From contig JAAYNA010000097.1 in the NCBI GenBank assembly GCA_012521105.1, positions 1 to 55,862 on the forward strand: 55,862 bases of DNA. The letters run 5' to 3'. The stretch's first letter is position 1. Every line of letters starts with the position of its first letter. The notes below the pieces were generated by a model. The model was not told the origin of the DNA. It worked only from the letters and a program-made list of their open reading frames with translations, and made no database searches. Shown piece by piece: positions 1 to 7,471 of this stretch. Made by a program: the position numbers and the translations under genes. The stretch is from Clostridiaceae bacterium (GTDB taxonomy: Bacteria; Bacillota; Clostridia; DSM-8532).

Positions 1-818
1 GCTATTAACATACATCCGCTGGATATAAGCTTTAAGGGATCTAAATCAAAGTGTTCACATATCAATTTAGTTTCTTTAAGAACGGGAATCTCATTTTTGT
101 AAACTTTTGCCCCGCAGCCTGAAGCATGACACATTTCCCAAACTGCACCCAGAACCCCTCCTTCTGTTACATCATGCATGGCATGGGCACCGAACTTAGC
201 TGCAATCAGACCTTCTTTTATTACACTGATGTCCTGTATTAAGCTTTTTGCATTTTCTACAATCTCTTTTCCGAATTTATCAGTTAATTCTTTTTCGTAA
301 TCATAAGCTAAAATTGAGGTTCCCTCAAGACCTGCATATTTTGTCAGAATTAAGTCATCACCGGGTTTTGCATCAGAAGTCCTTACAACAGTCCTGTTAA
401 TTGTCTTGCCAATGGCAGTAATGCTTAATACAAACCTGTTAACTGCATCGGTAACTTCGGTATGCCCGCCAATAATGTCTACATTTGTTTTTTTAGCTTC
501 TTCAGCAAGCTGGTTTACAATATTTTCAACGCTTGAGAGGGATGCTTCAGGAGGAATCAGCATTGTAACCATTAACCCTATTGGTTCGGCACCACTTGAC
601 GCTATATCGTTTAAAGCAACGTTAACAGCAATTGTTCCAATCTGGTTTTCGGTACCTGTTATTGGATCTGTTGATATAACGCAAATTTCCCGGCCAAAAT
701 CCACCGCACCGCAGTCTTCACCAATTGAGGGTCTTACAATTACTTCTTTCCTGTTATTTTGTAATTTATTTAAAACCAAAGAATTGAGTATTTCATTTGG
801 AAGCTTTCCAATATCCAT
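1..818 (-). CDS. AIR synthase-related protein (HypE/PurM-like), 3' end cut by window
   Basis: The reading frame opens with ATG at 818 and runs off the left edge, so about 272 residues of the N-terminal part are visible. It shows the PurM/HypE/SelD fold pattern: a glycine-rich GEDCGAVDF nucleotide-binding stretch near residue 35, a DPITG segment, an ASSGAEP segment near residue 75, and a GGHTEVTD segment near residue 120. Relatives either use ATP to activate an amide or carbamoyl group (HypE in hydrogenase maturation, PurM in purine synthesis) or have no known substrate. The neighbours are RNA and tRNA modification genes and no hyp genes are nearby, so a hydrogenase role is not supported. It follows the DUF2225 gene by 16 bases and is probably the last visible gene of the rph operon. 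Confidence 0.8.
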   Translation of the reverse strand, partial: MDIGKLPNEILNSLVLNKLQNNRKEVIVRPSIGEDCGAVDFGREICVISTDPITGTENQIGTIAVNVALNDIASSGAEPIGLMVTMLIPPEASLSSVENIVNQLAEEAKKTNVDIIGGHTEVTDAVNRFVLSITAIGKTINRTVVRTSDAKPGDDLILTKYAGLEGTSILAYDYEKELTDKFGKEIVENAKSLIQDISVIKEGLIAAKFGAHAMHDVTEGGVLGAVWEMCHASGCGAKVYKNEIPVLKETKLICEHFDLDPLKLISSGCMLI

Positions 819-834
819 TAAATTCACCTTAACT

Positions 835-1539
835 TTAACTTTCTTTTTCTTTCATTTCGGTTCTCAGCTGGTATATCTGTTCTCTGGCATTTTCTAAAAT
901 TATAGGTTTTATTCTTTCCCTTTCGGTCGGATCCGAAGCTAAAGATATCAGCCTGCTGAACCATTGTATTGCATCACTGGTTAAATCAAGCCTTTTTGCA
1001 AGCACTCCTATGATGTACATTATCGTGAATTCATCAAGGTCACTGTTTTTTGAGCTTTCCCGTGTGTATACTTTTTTATAATATTCATAGGAATATTTCA
1101 AAAACCTTTTTTCTTCTTCGGTATTGTTCATATATCTGTAAACCCACGCTATTCTCAGGCAGATTTTTGCAAACTCTGAAAAGGGCGCCTCTCTGACCTG
1201 TAAATTGTACAAAACAATTTTAAATGCTTCAAGGGCTTGCTTGTAATCCCGTTCACCGGTAAACTCACGGCTTGTCCAATTTTGGGTTATTTTTTCAAGC
1301 ACAGCTTTACGACCACTCTGTGTTACATTTTTAAAAACCGTACTGTGAGCTGCATACCCGCAATAATTGCAGACCCATGCTTCATAAAAAACCGGATTGA
1401 TAGTTTCATAATAAGGACAAAAGTCATCGTCCTGTTTCAATAGTTTTACAAATTTTGAACGAACCTTTGTTACCTTAATCTTTTTTTCGCAAACAGGACA
1501 TAAGATCTCAGAGTTGAAAGTTGGTTCCAATTTTGTCAT
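835..1539 (-). CDS. DUF2225 zinc-ribbon/TPR-like protein
   Basis: A 234-residue protein of the DUF2225 family. The N-terminus carries two CxxC pairs (C14/C17 and C57/C60) that probably bind one zinc, with an extra C41 between them. The remainder is predicted helical and repeat-like (residues about 85-200), as in TPR proteins, and fits a protein-protein interaction role. No enzyme motif is visible and the family's function is unknown. A GTG codon lies directly before the ATG at 1539. The GAGGT ribosome site is spaced better for the ATG. It lies 15 bases downstream of the VanW gene and is likely co-transcribed with it. Confidence 0.8.
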   Translation of the reverse strand: MTKLEPTFNSEILCPVCEKKIKVTKVRSKFVKLLKQDDDFCPYYETINPVFYEAWVCNYCGYAAHSTVFKNVTQSGRKAVLEKITQNWTSREFTGERDYKQALEAFKIVLYNLQVREAPFSEFAKICLRIAWVYRYMNNTEEEKRFLKYSYEYYKKVYTRESSKNSDLDEFTIMYIIGVLAKRLDLTSDAIQWFSRLISLASDPTERERIKPIILENAREQIYQLRTEMKEKES

Positions 1540-1554
1540 CACTATAACCTCACT

Positions 1555-2961
1555 TTAGTTTCCGCCCGCTCCTACTTTTATTTTTTTCTTTTGGGGCTGA
1601 TATGTATCTACAGATATTTTATCGGTTTTAATAACATTTCCCGTCATATCTAGGATATCCCTGTATACTTCAACTTTGTAGCCGGGTTTTGCTTCGCGTA
1701 TAACTACAGCTTCCCCTGCTTTAAGTGAAGGATCAGCTACTTCTTCAACTCCTTCGGGCTCAATTACCTCAATAATTTGTGTTCTGATTCTTGCAGTTGT
1801 CTTTACTTCCGGTTCACGGCCCCATATTGTAACTATTACCCTGTTCCCAATGGTTCTTGCTTCAATGAGAATCGCATAACCTGTGGTGTTTTTGAACCTG
1901 AAATCAATATAACCCTGGGCAATAGTGGCGTCCCTGCCCATTTCGATATATGTGGACGGTAGTGTATGATTTCTTCTTTCCAGCACTTCAAGCCCTGATA
2001 ACAGAACCGAATTATAAATAGTTGATGTTACCTGGCATATTCCGCCACCAAGACCGTCCACAAGTTCGTTATTTATTATTACCTTTGCTTTTTTGTAACC
2101 ATTTTGCTCTGTTCTGTCCCCAAGTGCCTTATCCATAGAGAACTCTTCTCCGGCAAGAAGGAGCTTTTGATTTATTTTATTGCAAGCAGTCTTTAAATTA
2201 TGTACCCTCGGCTCATTTTCAGGATTAAAAGCCGTTTCAAACTCACCGAGCTTATATGTAATATTCTCAACCATTTGTGTTGTAACATGCGGAAGGCTTT
2301 CTTCAACATATAGTTCAATGTCCTCCCATACCCTGTTAATTAAGAAATTGTCAATTCTTATCAGGCTCTTGTTTACATCCACCAGAAAACCGGATACATG
2401 AGGCTTGATCTCCACTCTACCATTCGAAATTTTAATTTCAGCGTTCTGGGCTTCTTTAAAGGTTTCTTTACTAATACTTTCAAGTATGTTTACTGTCTTC
2501 TCAGTATTATAGCACATTTGTGGCGTGATAGACAGTGAGTTCTTACGCACTTTCCAAATTTCGTTAAGCTTTTGAACAGCACTTCCTGTTCTGCCAATAT
2601 TGTATGCTAATTCCACTGCCCTGTTATAATCGGGTGCATAATCAATATCACTGAAGTAAATTTTGTATTGCTTGTGCGGTATTGAAAGGGTTAAATAATC
2701 ACTTAGATAAGCTTTATCCATGTTTTCTGCAAGAAGAGCAATGGCCTCATCGCGGTGTAATCCTCCTACTTCAATTCCATCTATATATATATTTGGATAG
2801 ATCGTAGTCAAATTCAAAATGTACTGTGCATACAAAAAACCCGACAAAACAATCAAAAACAATAACAGAGATATAACCTGCCACAGACGTATTCTTTGAA
2901 ACCTGTTTTCCTTTTTATGTCTTAAGGATTCATCCAAGTCTTCAACCCTTTTTAATACCAT
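1555..2961 (-). CDS. VanW family protein with peptidoglycan-binding-like and G5 domains
   Basis: A membrane-anchored cell-surface protein of about 468 residues. A cytoplasmic basic N-terminus precedes one hydrophobic span (about residues 30-50). It is followed by the repeat module that usually precedes VanW (GIEVGGLHRDEA segment), the VanW domain itself (GGGICQVTSTIYN near residue 310 is its signature), and a G5-like C-terminal domain. VanW domains occur in vancomycin-resistance clusters and in many Firmicutes wall proteins, but their biochemistry is unsettled, and no van genes are nearby. The ATG at 2961 has GGTGA five bases upstream, so the GTG and ATG codons just before it are less likely starts. 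Confidence 0.88.
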   Translation of the reverse strand: MVLKRVEDLDESLRHKKENRFQRIRLWQVISLLLFLIVLSGFLYAQYILNLTTIYPNIYIDGIEVGGLHRDEAIALLAENMDKAYLSDYLTLSIPHKQYKIYFSDIDYAPDYNRAVELAYNIGRTGSAVQKLNEIWKVRKNSLSITPQMCYNTEKTVNILESISKETFKEAQNAEIKISNGRVEIKPHVSGFLVDVNKSLIRIDNFLINRVWEDIELYVEESLPHVTTQMVENITYKLGEFETAFNPENEPRVHNLKTACNKINQKLLLAGEEFSMDKALGDRTEQNGYKKAKVIINNELVDGLGGGICQVTSTIYNSVLLSGLEVLERRNHTLPSTYIEMGRDATIAQGYIDFRFKNTTGYAILIEARTIGNRVIVTIWGREPEVKTTARIRTQIIEVIEPEGVEEVADPSLKAGEAVVIREAKPGYKVEVYRDILDMTGNVIKTDKISVDTYQPQKKKIKVGAGGN

Positions 2962-2998
2962 ATACATCACCAGTATATAGTATTCGGGCTGTTTTGTT

Positions 2999-4171
2999 TT
3001 ATTCTATCTCCATTACCTCCGTACCATCAATGGCTTTTTGTACCAGTTCCTCAATATTCAGTACCGACTCGTACTCTATGGTTTTTTGAAGCTTTGGCTT
3101 TGTTACCGGATGCTTTGCAACGAAAACCGTACAACAGTCTTCATAAGGAAGTATGGAAGTTTCATAGGTTCCTATTCTTTTTGATATATCCACCACTTCG
3201 CTTTTATCCATACCTATACAGGGCCGGTATACAGGAAGCGTTACAGCACTGTCGGTAACCAAAAGGCTTTCAAGAGTCTGGCTAGCCACCTGCCCTATTG
3301 CTTCACCGGTTACAAGACCCAAAGAGCCGTTTTTTTCAGCAATTCTTTCTGCAATTTTCATCATGAATCTTCTCATAATAATGGTAAGGTATTCCTCGGG
3401 GCATTTTTGATTTATAGCCATCTGGATTTCTGTAAAAGGCACTATATAGAGCTTCATTCCCAGATTATATTCAGCCAGTATTTTGCCCAGCCGGATAACC
3501 TTTTCTTTTGCCTTTTCGCTGGTATACGGATAACTGTAAAAATGCACTCCTTCAATTTTTACACCTCTTTTTGCAACCATCCACCCGGCAACAGGACTGT
3601 CTATACCTCCTGAAAGGAGGAGGGTAGCTTTTCCATTCGAACAAACAGGAAGACCTTTTACACCTGGTACAATTTCCGAATAAATGTAGGTGTAATCTCG
3701 TATTTCAACATGGACAATAAAATCCGGCTCATTAACATCAACTTTTAGCCTGGGTATATTACGTAGCAGTACAGCACCTAATTCCCTGGAAACTTCCATT
3801 GAATTAAGCGGGAATTTCTTATTTGCTCGTTTGGTTTCCACCTTAAAAGTTCTGTAGCCTGATCTTGACATTATCCCTTTCGTCATTTCAACAGCTTTTT
3901 CGGATATTGTTTCAAAATTTGTTTCTATTTTATGCACAGGACTAACAGAGGCAATACCAAAAACCTTTGTAAGGCGCCTTATTGCCTCATCAACAGGATA
4001 ATCTTCATCTTCCGGCTCAACATATATCCTGCTTTGAGATTTTGTTATAGATACTAAACCTAAGCCATTCAAAACATGCTTCATATTCTTTATAAGTTTT
4101 GCCTCAAAAGCCGGCTTATTTAATCCCTTCAGAAAAATTTCTTCATAACGCACCAGTATTATTGTTTTCAT
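2999..4171 (-). CDS. thiI: tRNA 4-thiouridine synthase ThiI
   Basis: ThiI adenylates U8 of tRNA and transfers sulfur to give 4-thiouridine; in some bacteria it also serves thiamine thiazole synthesis. The 390-residue protein has an N-terminal ferredoxin-like/THUMP region and a PP-loop ATPase domain with SGGIDS at about residues 186-191. It ends without the C-terminal rhodanese domain of the E. coli enzyme, as in Bacillus ThiI, so sulfur transfer must use a different cysteine (CC is visible in the EDCCTVF segment near the C-terminus). The start chosen has GGTGA just upstream; an ATG four codons earlier has none. The cysteine desulfurase immediately upstream is the expected sulfur donor, matching the nifZ-thiI pair of Bacillus. 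Confidence 0.95.
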   Translation of the reverse strand: MKTIILVRYEEIFLKGLNKPAFEAKLIKNMKHVLNGLGLVSITKSQSRIYVEPEDEDYPVDEAIRRLTKVFGIASVSPVHKIETNFETISEKAVEMTKGIMSRSGYRTFKVETKRANKKFPLNSMEVSRELGAVLLRNIPRLKVDVNEPDFIVHVEIRDYTYIYSEIVPGVKGLPVCSNGKATLLLSGGIDSPVAGWMVAKRGVKIEGVHFYSYPYTSEKAKEKVIRLGKILAEYNLGMKLYIVPFTEIQMAINQKCPEEYLTIIMRRFMMKIAERIAEKNGSLGLVTGEAIGQVASQTLESLLVTDSAVTLPVYRPCIGMDKSEVVDISKRIGTYETSILPYEDCCTVFVAKHPVTKPKLQKTIEYESVLNIEELVQKAIDGTEVMEIE

Positions 4172-4208
4172 AGTTATCACCATTTCATTGCAATTAAAGT
4201 AAATCTAT

Positions 4209-5357
4209 TTAATACCTTATTATTGGTATTATTTCCTTCACTGCCTGTATAAATTTAAAAGCTTCTTCAACGGTGTTCATACCCGAAAAGCTAAGCCTGA
4301 TTGCACCTTCAATATTTTCCTTAGGCACTTTCATAGCCGATAGTACATGACTTTGTATGTTTTTTCGTGAAGAACATGCAGATCCTATAGAAACAATAAT
4401 ATTTTTTGTCTCCAGATGGTGCATCAGTACCTGTGCCTTTACTCTTGGGAACGCAATGTTTAAGATTCCTTCGTAGGAATCTTCAGGGGAATTTACATGA
4501 AAACCGTCACCAAATTCTTTCTGAAGCCCCTGAAGTATTGTATTTTTAATTTCCCTTATCCTTTTTCTGTTTTCTTCCATACTTTCATGAATTAACTCAG
4601 CGGCCTTGGCAAAACCAAATATTGCAGGTAAATTCTCGGTACCCGACCGGAATTTGCTTTCCTGGCCACCCCCATGCATAACAGGAATTATGCGGGTATT
4701 CTTTTTTATATATAAGGCACCGCAACCTTTAGGCCCGTGGATTTTATGTGAACTTATTGACAGTAAATCTGTATCTAATCTTGAAAGATTAATTGGTATT
4801 TTTCCATAAGCCTGTACTGCATCTATATGAATCAAGGTTTTCGGATTTTTAATACGGACTTCCCTTATTATATCCTGGGCTCTTTGAATTGAACCGGTTT
4901 CATTATTAACAAGTATAAAACTGAACAGTATGGTGTTAGCATCAACCTTGTCTCTAACCTCATCAGGGCTGATAAGACCATCAGAGCTTACCTCCAAAAA
5001 AAAAGGTGAAAAGCCTTCGGTCTCAAGATATTTAAAGCATTCCAACACCGATGGATGCTCGGTTTTGGTTGTTATAATTTTGTTACCCCTTCTTTTATTC
5101 GCTCTGGCAGCCCCTTTTATAGCCCAGTTGTTTGACTCGGTCCCTCCGGAAGTAAAATAAATACAATTGTCCGGAACATTAAGGGTTTTTGCTATTGTTT
5201 CCCTTGATTTCTGCAGGAGTATATCTGCTTCATTCCCCATTTTGTGAAGTGAGGAAGGATTTCCATAATATTTTAAATATACTTCATTCATTTCCGATAA
5301 GACATCGGGATATACAGACGTTGTAGCACTGTTATCAAAATATATAATGTCAGACAA
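4209..5357 (-). CDS. Cysteine desulfurase, NifS/IscS family (NifZ-like)
   Basis: A PLP enzyme that converts cysteine to alanine and holds the sulfur as a persulfide. The 382-residue protein has the TSGGTESNN cofactor loop, the TEHPSV histidine, the HIDAVQ aspartate, the PLP lysine K205 in SSHKIHGPKG, and the catalytic loop cysteine C328 in SIGSACSSRK. It starts with TTG at 5357, seven bases after AAAGGAG. Gene order (desulfurase then thiI, 37 bases apart) argues that it is a dedicated sulfur donor for tRNA thiolation, as YrvO/NifZ is in Bacillus. General Fe-S cluster supply cannot be excluded, but no iscU or suf genes are present here. Confidence 0.93.
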   Translation of the reverse strand: MSDIIYFDNSATTSVYPDVLSEMNEVYLKYYGNPSSLHKMGNEADILLQKSRETIAKTLNVPDNCIYFTSGGTESNNWAIKGAARANKRRGNKIITTKTEHPSVLECFKYLETEGFSPFFLEVSSDGLISPDEVRDKVDANTILFSFILVNNETGSIQRAQDIIREVRIKNPKTLIHIDAVQAYGKIPINLSRLDTDLLSISSHKIHGPKGCGALYIKKNTRIIPVMHGGGQESKFRSGTENLPAIFGFAKAAELIHESMEENRKRIREIKNTILQGLQKEFGDGFHVNSPEDSYEGILNIAFPRVKAQVLMHHLETKNIIVSIGSACSSRKNIQSHVLSAMKVPKENIEGAIRLSFSGMNTVEEAFKFIQAVKEIIPIIRY

Positions 5358-5378
5358 TACAGTACTCCTTTCTATGTT

Positions 5379-5873
5379 TTAAAGAACGCAAACTGCCTTT
5401 TTTAATTCAACATTTATTTTTTTATTGTCTATTATAACAATAGCATACGATTCTTCATCATTACCCCTTGGCTCAGAAATACTTCCCGGGTTTAATATAA
5501 TATACCCGGGACCATAGGTAACCTGTTGCATATGCGTATGTCCAAACAAAAGCAACTGGATATTATCATTATGGGCTTTATCCTGAAGTTTTTCAATACC
5601 CCACTTAACAGAATACCGGTGCCCGTGGGTTAATAGTATACGCTGGCCTTCTATTTCAATAAGTTTTTCCATTGGAACATTGCCAATCATAAAATCACAG
5701 TTTCCGTATACATATTCGAAACGAACATCAGGGTATAATCGTTGTAACTTTTCTGCGTCTCTGTAATAATCCCCGAGATGGATTACAATATCGACGTCCG
5801 GGTTCATTTTCAGTACTTTTTCAGCCAATGTTGTATCTCCATGGGTATCACTCATAATCAGTAGCTTTGTCAT
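5379..5873 (-). CDS. YfcE/MJ0936-type metallophosphodiesterase
   Basis: A 164-residue calcineurin-like phosphoesterase. All five metal-binding motifs are visible in order: SDTHGD (residue 8 onward), HLGDYY, YGNCD, LTHGH and FGHTHM. Members of this family hydrolyse phosphodiesters such as bis-pNPP in vitro, and their natural substrate is often unknown. The open frame extends 16 codons upstream to a TTG, but family members begin right before the first motif, so ATG at 5873 is preferred even though its AGGAG lies a rather long 14 bases away. Position directly after rdgB and rph is common in Firmicutes. Confidence 0.88.
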   Translation of the reverse strand: MTKLLIMSDTHGDTTLAEKVLKMNPDVDIVIHLGDYYRDAEKLQRLYPDVRFEYVYGNCDFMIGNVPMEKLIEIEGQRILLTHGHRYSVKWGIEKLQDKAHNDNIQLLLFGHTHMQQVTYGPGYIILNPGSISEPRGNDEESYAIVIIDNKKINVELKKAVCVL

Positions 5874-5929
5874 AGTTAGGTCTTCAACTCCTGTAATCTG
5901 AAGATGGTAGCAAATAAGCAATCATTAAA

Positions 5930-6535
5930 TTAACCGGGTTTAATTCCATATATAATTGACAATTTCTGCCGTAGTTTTGCAAGCGCCTTTGCCCTGTGAC
6001 TTATTTTATTTTTTATATCCTCGGGCAGCTCTGCAAATGTTTTTTGGTATTCTGGTACAAAAAAAATCGGATCATAACCGAAACCGGCATCACCCATGGG
6101 TTCTTCGGATATAATCCCCTCTATTGATTCTTCAACTGTGAAAGTTATACTGTTGGAAATAAAAGCAATAGAACATACAAACCTGGCAGTTCTGTACCTT
6201 TTGTCGATACCTTTAAGAAGATATATTATTTTATTATTTTTCTCTTCCTGACTTACGTTCTCTCCGGCAAAACGGGAAGTAAAAATTCCCGGAGCTCCAT
6301 TTAAAAAATCAATTTCGAGTCCGCTGTCATCTGCCAGAACAATTCCATTTACAACTTTATTTAAAGTTTTAGCTTTTATTAATGCATTTTCACTGAATGT
6401 TGCTCCAATTTCATCAAATTCCGGATTATAACCTTCTTCTTTCATTGAAACAACTTTTAGCGGAAGTTCATTTAAAATTGCTTTTATTTCTGTAATCTTT
6501 CCAGTATTCCCTGACGCAATAACCAGTTTATCCAT
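5930..6535 (-). CDS. rdgB: XTP/dITP diphosphatase (RdgB/HAM1)
   Basis: Removes non-canonical purine nucleotides (dITP, XTP) from the pool by hydrolysis to the monophosphate and pyrophosphate. The 201-residue length is normal. The signature SGNTGKITEIK sits at residues 8-18, ADDSGLEID near residue 67 contributes the metal-binding aspartates, and the C-terminal part contains FGYDPIFFVPEY and SHRAKAL, all typical of the family. It follows rph by nine bases, the classic rph-rdgB arrangement. Confidence 0.96.
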   Translation of the reverse strand: MDKLVIASGNTGKITEIKAILNELPLKVVSMKEEGYNPEFDEIGATFSENALIKAKTLNKVVNGIVLADDSGLEIDFLNGAPGIFTSRFAGENVSQEEKNNKIIYLLKGIDKRYRTARFVCSIAFISNSITFTVEESIEGIISEEPMGDAGFGYDPIFFVPEYQKTFAELPEDIKNKISHRAKALAKLRQKLSIIYGIKPG

Positions 6536-6544
6536 AACTACTAA

Positions 6545-7273
6545 TTATATAAATCCTTCCAGTAAAACATTCTTTTGTATGGTTATTAATTCGGTTATTC
6601 CTTTTTCAGCCACGTCTAATAATTGATGCATGGCCTCCCGGGAAAAAGGTGCTAATTCACCTGTGGCCTGTACCTCAATAAGTTGGCCGGAATCGGTCAT
6701 AACAACGTTCATATCTACGGTAGCATTTGAATCTTCTTCGTAACATAAGTCGAGCAGTATGTTTTCATTGACAATCCCCACACTGACAGCAGCAACAAAA
6801 TCTTTGACAGGGATTTCTGAAATTAGCTTTTTATCTACAAGATAGCTGCATGCATCCATTAGTGCGATAAAACCACCAGTTATTGAAGCTGTTCTTGTAC
6901 CTCCGTCTGCCTGGATTACATCACAATCTATAATGATTGAACGCTCGCCCAGTATTTTAAAATCAATAACAGAACGTAATGAACGTCCTATTAATCGTTG
7001 AATCTCATTTGCTCTGCCATTTAACCTTAACTTGTTAATGTCGCGAACATTTCTAACCTGGGTTGAGCGCGGAAGCATACTATACTCAGCAGTTACCCAA
7101 CCTTCACCCGTACCTTTTTTAAAAGGAGGAACTTTATCGTCAACAGAAGCGGTGCAGATTACTTTAGTATTACCAAACTCAACCAAAACCGAACCTTCAG
7201 CATGACAGATATAGTTCCGTGTTATTTTAATATCTCTTAATTCATTGCTTTTCCTACCGTCTATACGCTGCAT
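6545..7273 (-). CDS. rph: Ribonuclease PH
   Basis: A phosphorolytic 3'-5' exoribonuclease that trims tRNA 3' ends; it works as a ring-shaped hexamer. The 242-residue protein has the expected start MQRIDGR, the [11 protein letters not shown] strand, the [14 protein letters not shown] loop, the RSLRSVID arginines, and the [18 protein letters not shown] active-site segment. An ATG six codons upstream is open, but AAGGA is correctly placed for the ATG at 7273. It is the first gene of the operon running down to position 1. Confidence 0.96.
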   Translation of the reverse strand: MQRIDGRKSNELRDIKITRNYICHAEGSVLVEFGNTKVICTASVDDKVPPFKKGTGEGWVTAEYSMLPRSTQVRNVRDINKLRLNGRANEIQRLIGRSLRSVIDFKILGERSIIIDCDVIQADGGTRTASITGGFIALMDACSYLVDKKLISEIPVKDFVAAVSVGIVNENILLDLCYEEDSNATVDMNVVMTDSGQLIEVQATGELAPFSREAMHQLLDVAEKGITELITIQKNVLLEGFI

Positions 7274-7388
7274 ATTCAGGATTCCTTTCATTTATAAAAA
7301 ATATAAAGTTTAGATATAGATTGCTTTTTTATTTTGAGTAAATACTTAAAAATTACTCACTTATACATATTATCATAATAAGAAATAT

Positions 7389-7427
7389 AAAAAAATCAAA
7401 AGAATAAATGAATTCCTTTGATTTTTT
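7389..7427 (-). terminator. Rho-independent terminator of the amidase gene
   Basis: An inverted repeat pairs 7390-7404 with about 7413-7427 (15 base pairs with one G-U wobble when read on the minus strand), and its distal arm ends in six U. The single mismatch pairs only in the minus-strand RNA, so the structure serves the amidase gene ending at 7472 rather than anything on the plus strand. Confidence 0.7.
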
Positions 7428-7471
7428 TATTTACTTTTTATATAAAATTCTGTAATTTGGAATTTATAATT

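Noticed and set aside
1-818. Hydrogenase maturation gene hypE
   Set aside because: The fold matches, but no hyp or hydrogenase genes are present and AIR-synthase-like paralogues with other roles are common, so the name was not used.
406-897. 163-codon plus-strand frame opposite the AIR-synthase-like gene
   Set aside because: The minus-strand frame has clear family motifs and a normal end; the plus frame has none.
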